From positions 1-6,918 of the forward strand of contig CAMZDH010000031.1 of the NCBI GenBank assembly GCA_947305345.1: a stretch of 6,918 nt of DNA. The letters run 5' to 3'. Positions 1-6,387 of this stretch are shown here, piece after piece. The translations under genes were made by a program, and so were the position numbers. A model generated the notes under the pieces. That model saw only the letters and a program-made list of their open reading frames with translations, made no database searches and was not told the DNA's origin. The stretch is from an uncultured Lachnospiraceae bacterium. Lineage in GTDB: Bacteria > Bacillota > Clostridia > Lachnospirales > Lachnospiraceae. The first letter of the stretch is position 1. Each line of letters begins with the position of its first letter.

Positions 1-458
1 TGATAATGCGTCGAGCCGAGCGCCGGCAGCGCGCGGTACTTCAGCGCAAAGGACGAGAACGCGCGGATCACCGCATTGAGTTTTTTCCGGAGAAGCTTCA
101 GCGCGTCCCGGTAGAGGATGAGGTCCGCATTATCCTTCACGTAACAGCTCGTGGCGCCGAGATGGAGAATGGGCTTCGCGTCCGGTGCCGCAAGCCCGTA
201 CGCGTACACGTGCGCCATAACGTCGTGCCGCACGATCCGCTCCCGCGCTTCGGCCGCTTCAAAGTCAATGTCTTCGACGTGCGCCTCGAGTTCCGCCACC
301 TGTTCTTTCGTGACGGGAAGCCCGAGTTCCGACTCCGCGCGGGCAAGCTCCGTCCAGAGTTTCCGCCACGTCACGATCTTCTTCCGCTCGGAAAACAGTT
401 CCGCCATGTCGCGGGAAGCGTATCGGGACGTCAATGGAGATTCATAGCGATCCAGCAT
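1..458 (-). other. purB: PurB (ADSL-class adenylosuccinate lyase) moiety of the fusion, partial
   Basis: This is the N-terminal third of adenylosuccinate lyase, beginning at an in-frame ATG (458) that aligns with the natural N-terminus of free PurB proteins (M-LDR-YESPL). The segment follows the long class shared by human ADSL and many Clostridia: SRYAS, WRKLW, ELGLP, RHDVMAH and GATSCYV all match human ADSL order and spacing, with His positions offset by a constant 8 residues. It is not the shorter Bacillus subtilis type. The remaining roughly 320 residues, including the flexible signature loop, lie outside the window. This domain could be made only as part of the fusion or also from its own internal start. 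Confidence 0.85.
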
Positions 459-1727
459 TTTCTTCACCTTGCAATGTTCCGGCCCCACGGAAACGATCGA
501 AACGCGGCAGCCGGCCTGTTTTTCCAAAAACGTGATGTAATCTCTTGCTTCTTTCGGGAGATCCGAGAACCGCCGCACCTTGGAAATGTCCGACTGCCAT
601 CCGGGCAGTTTCCGGATGACGGGTTCCGCGCGGTAAAGATCCTCCGTCATGGGGAACCGATCCGTCTCCTCTCCGCCGATCCGGTATTTGACGCAGACCG
701 GGATCTCCTTTAGATCGGACAAAACGTCCAGCTTCGTGACGGCCAGTTCCGTCGCGCCCTGCAGTTTCGTACCGTACCGCGTCGCCACGAGATCCAATGC
801 GCCGACACGGCGCGGCCGGCCGGTTTTCGCGCCGTACTCATGCCCTGCCTCGCGAAGACGATCCGCCTCCCCGCCGAAGATCTCGGAAACGAACGGGCCT
901 TCGCCGACCGCGGTCGAATACGCCTTGACGACGCCGACGACGCGGTCGATCTTCGCCGTGGTGAATCCGCTGCCGATGGGCGCGTAGGAAGCCAGTGTGT
1001 TGGAGGATGTCGTGTAGGGATAGATGCCGAAATCCAGGTCGCGGAGCGCGCCGAGCTGCGCTTCGAAAAGGATGTTTTTCCCCGCCTGATCGAGCGAATG
1101 AAGCAATGCGCCCGTATCCGCAAGATACGGTCTCAAAGGAAAGACCTTGGTTTCCGCCCACGCCCGGAGCATCTCTTCCGTATAAGGCGCCGCACCGTAT
1201 ACGCCGGCGAGCGTTAAGTTCTTCCATTCGGCGATCTCCAGGAGGTGCCGGAAAAACGCGTCCTCATGCAGGATCTCGCCGATCATCAGCGTCTTCTTCT
1301 GGTACTTATCGGAGTAAAACGGGGCGATGCCCTGCTTGGTGGAACCGTACTTCCGGTCTTTCAGCCGCGCTTCTTCCAGCGCGTCCAGATCCCTGTGCCA
1401 CGGAAGAAGCAGCGAGGCCCGTTCGGAAACGCGGAGGTTCTCCGGGCTGATCGGTACGCCCTTTTCCCGGAGCGCGTTCATTTCGTCCAGGAGGTTCTCC
1501 GGATCCACTGCCACGCCGTTTCCGAGAAGGTTCAAGACCCCCGGGCGGAAGATGCCGCTCGGAATGAGGTGCAGCGCAAACGTGCCGAATTCATTCACGA
1601 TCGTATGTCCGGCGTTGCCGCCGCCCTGATAGCGCACCACGACGTCGTAATCTTCGGTCAGAAGGTCGACCATCCGGCCTTTCCCTTCGTCTCCCCAGTT
1701 GATGCCAACCACCGCTGCTGATGCCAT
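1..1727 (-). CDS. purA-purB: PurA-PurB in-frame fusion: adenylosuccinate synthase + adenylosuccinate lyase (3' end beyond window)
   Basis: Cytoplasmic purine enzyme(s) for both steps from IMP to AMP: PurA joins IMP and aspartate using GTP, and PurB removes fumarate (PurB also acts on SAICAR). I translated the minus strand codon by codon from ATG 1727 to the window edge and found no stop (575 codons). Residues 1-423 are PurA: GDEGKGR at 12-18 with the Asp13/Lys16 pair, NAGH at 38-41 with His41, SSNT, AYST, TGRPRR and the guanine-recognition TKLD at 331-334. Residues 424-575 are PurB: YESPLTSRYAS, RHDVMAH (His501), LGATSCYV and the catalytic-His motif STHY (His574) at the edge. PurA alone is usually about 430 residues, so there is almost no linker. 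GGAG at 1734-1737 lies 6 bases before ATG. The PurA half is divergent (GSTKQGIAP and QLGALRDLDFG where E. coli has GTTGRGIGP and QGTLLDIDHG). Enzyme identities are sure; that the fusion is biological rather than an assembly or base error is likely but unproven. Confidence 0.93.
   Translation of the reverse strand, partial: MASAAVVGINWGDEGKGRMVDLLTEDYDVVVRYQGGGNAGHTIVNEFGTFALHLIPSGIFRPGVLNLLGNGVAVDPENLLDEMNALREKGVPISPENLRVSERASLLLPWHRDLDALEEARLKDRKYGSTKQGIAPFYSDKYQKKTLMIGEILHEDAFFRHLLEIAEWKNLTLAGVYGAAPYTEEMLRAWAETKVFPLRPYLADTGALLHSLDQAGKNILFEAQLGALRDLDFGIYPYTTSSNTLASYAPIGSGFTTAKIDRVVGVVKAYSTAVGEGPFVSEIFGGEADRLREAGHEYGAKTGRPRRVGALDLVATRYGTKLQGATELAVTKLDVLSDLKEIPVCVKYRIGGEETDRFPMTEDLYRAEPVIRKLPGWQSDISKVRRFSDLPKEARDYITFLEKQAGCRVSIVSVGPEHCKVKKMLDRYESPLTSRYASRDMAELFSERKKIVTWRKLWTELARAESELGLPVTKEQVAELEAHVEDIDFEAAEARERIVRHDVMAHVYAYGLAAPDAKPILHLGATSCYVKDNADLILYRDALKLLRKKLNAVIRAFSSFALKYRALPALGSTHY
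465..470 (-). promoter_or_regulatory. Possible internal ribosome binding site for PurB
   Basis: AAGGTG lies 6 bases upstream of the in-frame ATG at 458, at the PurA/PurB junction. It is a moderate match to a Shine-Dalgarno sequence at good spacing. It may be a relic of a formerly separate purB, or it may still allow free PurB to be made alongside the fusion. Confidence 0.35.
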
Positions 1728-1742
1728 TGCGTGCTCCGTTCA

Positions 1743-1756
1743 CCGGGAATCCCCGG
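1743..1756 (-). repeat. Small GC hairpin before the purA start
   Basis: CCGGG-GATT-CCCGG (read on the minus strand) forms a perfect 5-bp stem with a 4-base loop, between the leader terminator and the GGAG ribosome site. It could affect translation initiation or protect the processed 5' end. No function is demonstrated by the sequence. Confidence 0.45.
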
Positions 1757-1804
1757 AATAAAAAGAAGGCGTTTCGAGAGGGCACTTGCCCCACGTAACG
1801 CCTT
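1757..1804 (-). terminator. Intrinsic terminator within the purAB leader (attenuator candidate)
   Basis: On the minus strand, AAGGCGTT (1804-1797) pairs perfectly with AACGCCTT (1773-1766), enclosing an inner hairpin GGGC-AAGT-GCCC, and is followed by C and then TTTTT (1764-1760). It lies downstream of the purA promoter and about 30 bases before the ATG, so it would stop transcription before the gene unless overridden. It is also the first credible terminator for the upstream ANTAR regulator gene, so it may serve both. Confidence 0.7.
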
Positions 1805-1819
1805 TGTCACAACACAAGA

Positions 1820-1848
1820 ATAGTACTACCGGATCTCCGGTCTGTCAA
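1820..1848 (-). promoter_or_regulatory. Sigma-70/SigA-type promoter for purA-purB, with palindrome in the spacer
   Basis: A perfect -35 TTGACA (1848-1843), a 17-base spacer and -10 TACTAT (1825-1820) predict a transcript start near 1813. The spacer contains the inverted repeat ACCGGA-GA-TCCGGT (1841-1828), a possible operator. The promoter sits in the 147-base gap between the regulator stop and the purA start, so purAB need not depend on read-through. Confidence 0.7.
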
Positions 1849-1874
1849 CGGTTTTTTCGGAAAGCCCGACGGAC

Positions 1875-2456
1875 TTACGTTTCGTCGAGGATCTCCCGGG
1901 CAATGCTTTCCCGGCTCCGCCGCTCGTCCATTGCCCGCTTTTCAATGAACCGCTGCGCTTCCGCTTCCGTCATGGAATGAGTCTCAATGAGCCGCCACTT
2001 GGCTTTGTTGACGAGCCGGAGGACCTTCGCGTCGCGCTCGGCCTTCAGGCGCTTTTCATCCATTCTGCGGATCCGCTCCCGCATGGCGCACATCATCTGC
2101 AGGTATTCGGAGATGCGGGCCGCGGTGGTCGGTTTCGCGACCGTGAAGACGCCGTACGACGAAACGCGTTCCGCGGTTTCCTCAAAGTATTCGCGGTTCA
2201 CGAGGAAAAGGACGCCGGACGATGTGGTTTCGGAGAGTTCGATCGCGAAGGCGATCCCGTAGTCGTCCGGAAGCGGCGCGTTGATGAGCACGATGTCGGC
2301 ATTTTCGGAGGCGATCTCCTCCCGCGCTTCCCGGATCGTCGACGCGTAGAGGACCGGAAAATAGTGCCCCTCCGGGAGCAGTCCGGAGAGCACCTCGTTA
2401 AAACGTTCCGAGTCGGATACGATCAGGACCCGGTAGGTGCGGCTGTTGAAGATCAT
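1875..2456 (-). CDS. ANTAR-domain response regulator (putative RNA-binding antiterminator)
   Basis: A 193-residue regulator. Residues 7-125 form a receiver-like fold (YRVLIVSDSE at the start, LINAPLPDDYG at 57-67, AKP at 107-109). The phosphoacceptor position holds Asn59, not Asp, while Lys108 is kept, so classical phosphorylation is unlikely. A charged, probably coiled-coil linker (about 126-145) leads to a C-terminal ANTAR domain (about 145-191; KAKWRLIETHSMTEAEAQRFIEKRAMD, shown here only as a motif region at 151-177). ANTAR proteins bind paired RNA hairpins and block terminators. Regulators of this type sit beside glutamine synthetase genes in Clostridia (for example NitR), matching the divergent glnN here. 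A longer frame starts at 2534, but those 26 codons cover the promoter, and GAGG lies 5 bases before ATG 2456, so I take 2456. Its target is inferred, not seen. Confidence 0.88.
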   Translation of the reverse strand: MIFNSRTYRVLIVSDSERFNEVLSGLLPEGHYFPVLYASTIREAREEIASENADIVLINAPLPDDYGIAFAIELSETTSSGVLFLVNREYFEETAERVSSYGVFTVAKPTTAARISEYLQMMCAMRERIRRMDEKRLKAERDAKVLRLVNKAKWRLIETHSMTEAEAQRFIEKRAMDERRSRESIAREILDET

Positions 2457-2461
2457 TGAAA

Positions 2462-2465
2462 CCTC
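2462..2465 (-). promoter_or_regulatory. Ribosome binding site deciding the ANTAR gene start
   Basis: GAGG on the minus strand, 5 bases upstream of ATG 2456. It supports this start over the in-frame upstream ATG at 2534, which overlaps the -35 box. Confidence 0.6.
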
Positions 2466-2505
2466 GCATTTCCTATAAAAGCCGGCCGTCGAAAAATACT
2501 TTTTC

Positions 2506-2534
2506 AGTGTAAGGCGGGAACCCGTGATTGTCAA
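2506..2534 (-). promoter_or_regulatory. Sigma-70/SigA-type promoter for the ANTAR regulator
   Basis: A perfect -35 TTGACA (2534-2529), a 17-base spacer and -10 TACACT (2511-2506) predict a transcript start near 2499 and a leader of about 43 bases with no terminator. A short inverted repeat CGGG-TT-CCCG is centred in the spacer. Confidence 0.7.
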
Positions 2535-2588
2535 GAAAAAGCGGGGCGGAGAAGGCGGTTTTCGATGTATTCTTTGTTTCCCGCCCTA

Positions 2589-2617
2589 TTGACAAGCATG
2601 GGAAAACGGTGTAGAGT
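2589..2617 (+). promoter_or_regulatory. Sigma-70/SigA-type promoter for glnN
   Basis: -35 TTGACA (2589-2594), a 17-base spacer and -10 TAGAGT (2612-2617, 4 of 6 matches) predict a start near 2624. It is divergent from the ANTAR promoter, with about 54 bases between the two -35 boxes. That interval contains an inverted repeat GGGCGG (2546-2551) / CCGCCC (2581-2586). Confidence 0.65.
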
Positions 2618-2630
2618 ACGTGGTGTGAGA

Positions 2631-2677
2631 CATCGGCGTCCCGGCAGTAACTCTGCCCATGCGGCCGGTGCTTTTTT
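2631..2677 (+). terminator. Intrinsic terminator in the glnN leader (antitermination candidate)
   Basis: CATCGGC (2631-2637) pairs with GCCGGTG (2664-2670; one G-U pair), directly followed by C and TTTTTT (2672-2677). Inside is GGCAG-TAACT-CTGCC (2643-2657). The 5' arm overlaps ACATC (2630-2634), which can instead pair with GGTGT (2622-2626), giving a mutually exclusive alternative. Position between promoter and start codon implies that transcription must escape it to express glnN. No ANTAR-type hexaloop pair (A at 1, G at 4) was recognisable. Confidence 0.6.
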
Positions 2678-2695
2678 GTATTTGCAGAATAAACG

Positions 2696-2702
2696 AAAGG
2701 AG
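2696..2702 (+). promoter_or_regulatory. Ribosome binding site of glnN
   Basis: AAAGGAG, 7 bases before ATG 2710. It decides against the in-frame upstream ATG at 2659, which lies inside the terminator hairpin. Confidence 0.85.
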
Positions 2703-2709
2703 AAACATC

Positions 2710-4800
2710 ATGGCAGGCGTATGTGATTATTTCGGCGAACTCGTGTTTGATGACCGCAAGATGAAGGAAAGACTCTCGGGTAACGTATACCAGTCGCTTC
2801 ATCAGACCATCCGGGAGGGCCGTACCCTGGACCAGTCGGTCGCGGAAGCGGTCGCAGAAGCCATGAAGGACTGGGCCGTCGAAAAAGGCGCCACGCACTT
2901 CACGCACTGGTTCCAGCCGATGACCGGCGTGACCGCCGAGAAACACGACAGTTTTGTGATGCCGTCGGAAGACGGCGCCTGCATCATGGAGTTCTCCGGC
3001 AAGGAACTGATGCGCGGCGAACCGGACGCTTCCTCTTTCCCTTCCGGCGGTCTTCGCGCGACTTTCGAGGCGCGCGGCTATACGGTATGGGACGCCAGTT
3101 CCTTTGCTTTCATCAAGGGAAAGACGCTTTACATTCCGACCGCGTTCTGCTCCTACACCGGTGAAGCGCTCGATAAGAAAACGCCGCTCTTACGCTCCAT
3201 GGAAGCATTGAACCGCGCGGGCTTACGGATCCTGAAACTGTTCGGGAACACGGAAGCGAAACGGATCATCCCCTCCGTTGGCGCGGAGCAGGAATACTTC
3301 CTCGTCGATAAAACGCAGTTCTACAAACGGCGCGACCTCGTCTATACCGGCCGCACGCTGTTCGGGTCAAGACCGCCGAAGGGTCAGGAAATGGACGACC
3401 ATTACTTCGGAACGATCAAGCCGCGCGTCATGGCCTTCATGGAAGAACTGAATGAAGAACTCTGGAAACTCGGCATTTACGCGAAGACGGAGCATAATGA
3501 AGTCGCGCCCGGCCAGCACGAGCTTGCCTGCGTCTATACCACCGCCAATCTGGCGACCGACCAGAATCAGCTCGTCATGGAAATGATGCAGAAGATCGCC
3601 TCGAGTCACGATCTCGTCTGCATTCTCCACGAGAAGCCCTTTGCCGGCGTGAACGGTTCCGGCAAGCACAACAACTGGTCGATCGCCACGGACAACGGCA
3701 CGAACCTCCTGCAGCCCGGCGATACGCCGCACGAAAACGCGCAGTTCCTGCTGTTCCTGACGGCCGTCATCGAAGCGGTGGACGAATATCAGGATTTCCT
3801 CCGGATCTCCGTCGCGTCGGCCGCGAACGATCACCGGCTCGGCGCCAGCGAAGCGCCGCCCGCCGTGATCTCCGTCTTCCTGGGCGACGAGCTGACCGGC
3901 GTGCTGGAAGCCGTCGAAAGCGACTCCGCCTATCAGGGACCGGAACACCGTACCCTGAAACTCGACGTGGACGTTCTCCCGAAACTGCCGCGCGACACCA
4001 CCGACCGGAACCGGACGTCCCCGTTCGCCTTCACCGGCAACAAATTCGAATTCCGTATGGTCGGCTCCTCCAATTCCATCGCCGGCGCGAACATTACGCT
4101 GAACAGCGCGGTGGCGAAGGTCCTGAACCGCTTCGCGGACGCGTTGCAGGATGCGGCGGATTTCAACGAGGCGCTGCATGCGCTGCTCCGCGATTCCATC
4201 CGCGCGCACAAACGGATCATCTTCAACGGCAACGGATACGACGATGCCTGGATCAGAGAAGCCACCGAGGTCCGCGGCCTCTCCAATTATGCGTCCACGC
4301 CGGAAGCGCGCCTGCATTCCATGGATCCGAAGAACGTCAAACTCTTCACGGGACTCGGGATCTTCACGGAAAGCGAGATGCGCTCCCGCATGGAGATCCA
4401 CATGGAAAACTACTATAAGACGGTGGAGATCGAAGCGCAGACAATGGTCGAAATGGTGCGGAAAGAGATCCTGCCCTCCGTGACGCGTTATACGGAAACG
4501 CTTCTTGAAGAACTGAACCTCAAGAAGGAAGCCAAATTCCCGGCGCCGTTTGAAGCCGAGACCGCCGGCAACGTTTCGGCGCTCACCGCCACTCTGTACG
4601 CGCACACGGAAAGCTTACGGAAACTGCTCGGCCGTTCCGACGACTTCACGGACGCCACGGAGCATGCGCTCTGGGTGCGGCGCGAGGTCATTCCGCTCAT
4701 GGACAAGGTGCGGCAGGCGGCCGACGGACTGGAGCTTCTGACCGCCCGGAAATACTGGCCGTTCCCGACCTACGGCGACCTGTTCTTCGGCGTTCACTGA
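2710..4800 (+). CDS. glnN: Glutamine synthetase type III (GlnN)
   Basis: Cytoplasmic ATP-dependent enzyme that joins ammonia to glutamate to make glutamine. The 696-residue length and motifs identify class III: HWFQPMTG at 66-73 and AEKHD at 76-80, a glutamate pair in GAEQEYF (191-197), KGQEMDDHYFG (224-234), NEVAPGQHE (263-271) and the ATP/glutamate-binding EKPFAGVNGSGKHNNWS region (308-324). The C-terminal helical part ends with the class-typical WPFPTYGDLFF. All key residues visible in family motifs are kept and no frameshift is seen. It has its own promoter and a terminator-containing leader, and stands divergent from an ANTAR regulator, which fits nitrogen control by antitermination. GMP synthase, a glutamine consumer, follows after 51 bases with no terminator between, so the two are probably co-transcribed. 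Confidence 0.96.
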   Translation: MAGVCDYFGELVFDDRKMKERLSGNVYQSLHQTIREGRTLDQSVAEAVAEAMKDWAVEKGATHFTHWFQPMTGVTAEKHDSFVMPSEDGACIMEFSGKELMRGEPDASSFPSGGLRATFEARGYTVWDASSFAFIKGKTLYIPTAFCSYTGEALDKKTPLLRSMEALNRAGLRILKLFGNTEAKRIIPSVGAEQEYFLVDKTQFYKRRDLVYTGRTLFGSRPPKGQEMDDHYFGTIKPRVMAFMEELNEELWKLGIYAKTEHNEVAPGQHELACVYTTANLATDQNQLVMEMMQKIASSHDLVCILHEKPFAGVNGSGKHNNWSIATDNGTNLLQPGDTPHENAQFLLFLTAVIEAVDEYQDFLRISVASAANDHRLGASEAPPAVISVFLGDELTGVLEAVESDSAYQGPEHRTLKLDVDVLPKLPRDTTDRNRTSPFAFTGNKFEFRMVGSSNSIAGANITLNSAVAKVLNRFADALQDAADFNEALHALLRDSIRAHKRIIFNGNGYDDAWIREATEVRGLSNYASTPEARLHSMDPKNVKLFTGLGIFTESEMRSRMEIHMENYYKTVEIEAQTMVEMVRKEILPSVTRYTETLLEELNLKKEAKFPAPFEAETAGNVSALTATLYAHTESLRKLLGRSDDFTDATEHALWVRREVIPLMDKVRQAADGLELLTARKYWPFPTYGDLFFGVH

Positions 4801-4838
4801 TCGATGGCTGACCGGACCGGTTCCTTTGCCGGCCCGTC

Positions 4839-4845
4839 AAGGAGG
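4839..4845 (+). promoter_or_regulatory. Ribosome binding site deciding a GTG start for guaA
   Basis: AAGGAGG, a near-perfect Shine-Dalgarno, lies 6 bases before GTG 4852. The in-frame ATG at 4804 has no comparable site and would add 16 residues not found in the family. Confidence 0.85.
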
Positions 4846-4851
4846 CAAAAA

Positions 4852-6387
4852 GTGCAGGAAAAAGTGTTGCTTTTGGATTTCGGCGGGCAGTATGCGGAAC
4901 TCATTGCCCGCAGGATCCGGGAAATGAACGTCTATGCGGAGATCCGCCCGTTTCAGGGCATTACCGTGGAAGAGATCCGGCGCGAAGGATACCGCGCGCT
5001 CCTCTTCTCCGGCGGCCCGAACAGTGTGACCAGCGCCGACGCGCCGCATTTTGATCCGGCAGTGCTCTCTCTCGGGATCCCGATCCTCGGCATCTGCTAC
5101 GGGCACCAGCTCATTGCGCACATGGCGGGCGGCACCGTGGAAAGCGGAAACGTCTCCGGCGAATACGGAAAGATCGAGGTCGAGACGGACGCTTCCCCGC
5201 TTTTTGAAAACATTCCCGAACGCATTACCACATGGATGAGCCACATGGATTCCGTGAAGACCGCGCCCGCCGGATTCCGCGTCATCGCGCGGTCGAAGGG
5301 CGGCGTCATTGCCGGTCTTTCGGATGAGGGCCGGAAGATCTACACCCTGCAATTTCATCCGGAAGTCACGCATACCGACTACGGCAAGGCCATTCTCCGG
5401 AACTTCCTTTATCGCATCGCCGAATGCGCCGGCGACTGGCACGTCGAGAACTTCATCACGGATTCCGTGGAAAAATACCGGAACATGCTGCAGGGGAAGA
5501 AAGCGCTTCTTGCCTTGTCCGGCGGCGTGGATTCCACGGTCGCGGCGGTGCTTCTGAACCGCGCCATCGGAGACGACCTGACCTGCGTCTTCGTGGATCA
5601 CGGCCTGCTCCGGAAAAACGAGGGAGACGTCGTCGAGCAGACGCTGAAGTCCAGGTTTGACATGAACATCATCCGTGTCAACGCGAAAGAACGCTTTTTA
5701 CAGAAGCTCTCCGGCGTCACGGAACCGGAGAAGAAGCGCAAGATCATCGGCGAGGAATTCATCCGCGTCTTCGAGGCGAAGGCGGAAGAACTCGGAAGGA
5801 TCAATTACCTCGTTCAGGGCACCATCTATCCCGACGTCATTGAAAGCGGCACCGGAAACGCCTCCGTCATCAAAAGCCATCACAACGTGGGCGGACTGCC
5901 GAAAGACATCGGCTTCGACGGCATCATCGAGCCCCTCCGCTGCCTCTTCAAGGACGAGGTGCGAAAGGTCGGCTCGGCGCTCGGTCTGCCGAAGGAGATC
6001 GTCGAACGCCAGCCGTTCCCCGGCCCCGGCCTTGCGATCCGGGTCATCGGCGAGATCACCGAGGAAAAACTCCGGATCCTCCGCGAGGCGGACGCGATCT
6101 TCCGCGAGGAGATCGACCGCGCCGGACTGACCGAGCGTCCGGACCAGTATTTCGCTGTCCTGACCAACACGATGAGCGTCGGCGTCCGCGGCGACATGCG
6201 CTCCTACGGCTACATTCTCGCGCTCCGCGCCGTATCCACCGACGATTTCATGACCGCCGACTGGTCGCGCATTCCCTTCGAAGTCCTGGAAAAGGCCTCC
6301 GACCGCATCACCACTGAACTGAAGGAGATCAGCCGCGTCGTTTACGACATCACGAGCAAACCGCCCGCCACGGTGGAGTGGGAATAA
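4852..6387 (+). CDS. guaA: GMP synthase, glutamine-hydrolysing
   Basis: Converts XMP to GMP using ATP and the amide of glutamine, the last step of GMP synthesis. The 511-residue length matches the family (about 510-525). Residues 1-190 form a class I glutamine amidotransferase: SGGPNS (53-58), catalytic Cys82 in GICYGHQ, and His169/Glu171 in FHPEVTHTDYG. The ATP-pyrophosphatase domain follows with its P-loop SGGVDS (223-228), VDHGLLRKNEG, VQGTIYPDVIESG and SHHNVGGLP. The C-terminal dimerisation domain carries RQPFPGPGLAIR and ends in the conserved PPATVEWE. All catalytic residues are present. GTG start chosen from the strong ribosome site. It lies 51 bases after glnN, likely in one transcript, linking glutamine supply to GMP synthesis. 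Base composition drops sharply right after its stop. Confidence 0.97.
   Translation: MQEKVLLLDFGGQYAELIARRIREMNVYAEIRPFQGITVEEIRREGYRALLFSGGPNSVTSADAPHFDPAVLSLGIPILGICYGHQLIAHMAGGTVESGNVSGEYGKIEVETDASPLFENIPERITTWMSHMDSVKTAPAGFRVIARSKGGVIAGLSDEGRKIYTLQFHPEVTHTDYGKAILRNFLYRIAECAGDWHVENFITDSVEKYRNMLQGKKALLALSGGVDSTVAAVLLNRAIGDDLTCVFVDHGLLRKNEGDVVEQTLKSRFDMNIIRVNAKERFLQKLSGVTEPEKKRKIIGEEFIRVFEAKAEELGRINYLVQGTIYPDVIESGTGNASVIKSHHNVGGLPKDIGFDGIIEPLRCLFKDEVRKVGSALGLPKEIVERQPFPGPGLAIRVIGEITEEKLRILREADAIFREEIDRAGLTERPDQYFAVLTNTMSVGVRGDMRSYGYILALRAVSTDDFMTADWSRIPFEVLEKASDRITTELKEISRVVYDITSKPPATVEWE

Noticed and set aside
6..713. Plus-strand open frame of 235 codons opposite purA-purB
   Set aside because: Arg-rich translation without motifs, antisense to clearly conserved PurA/PurB sequence.
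1757..1813. Purine riboswitch in the purA leader
   Set aside because: The leader is too short and lacks the conserved three-way-junction sequences; only the terminator hairpin is present.
2457..2534. 26-codon N-terminal extension of the ANTAR regulator
   Set aside because: These codons cover the -35 and -10 boxes of its promoter, and a better ribosome site and family start lie at 2456.
2659..2709. 17-codon N-terminal extension of GlnN
   Set aside because: The upstream ATG lies inside the leader terminator hairpin. AAAGGAG precedes ATG 2710.
3367..4605. Long minus-strand open frame (412 codons) opposite glnN
   Set aside because: It is the antisense of a well-conserved glutamine synthetase in GC-rich DNA. 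The translation is Arg/His/Gly/Val-rich with no recognisable motif, as expected for a shadow frame.
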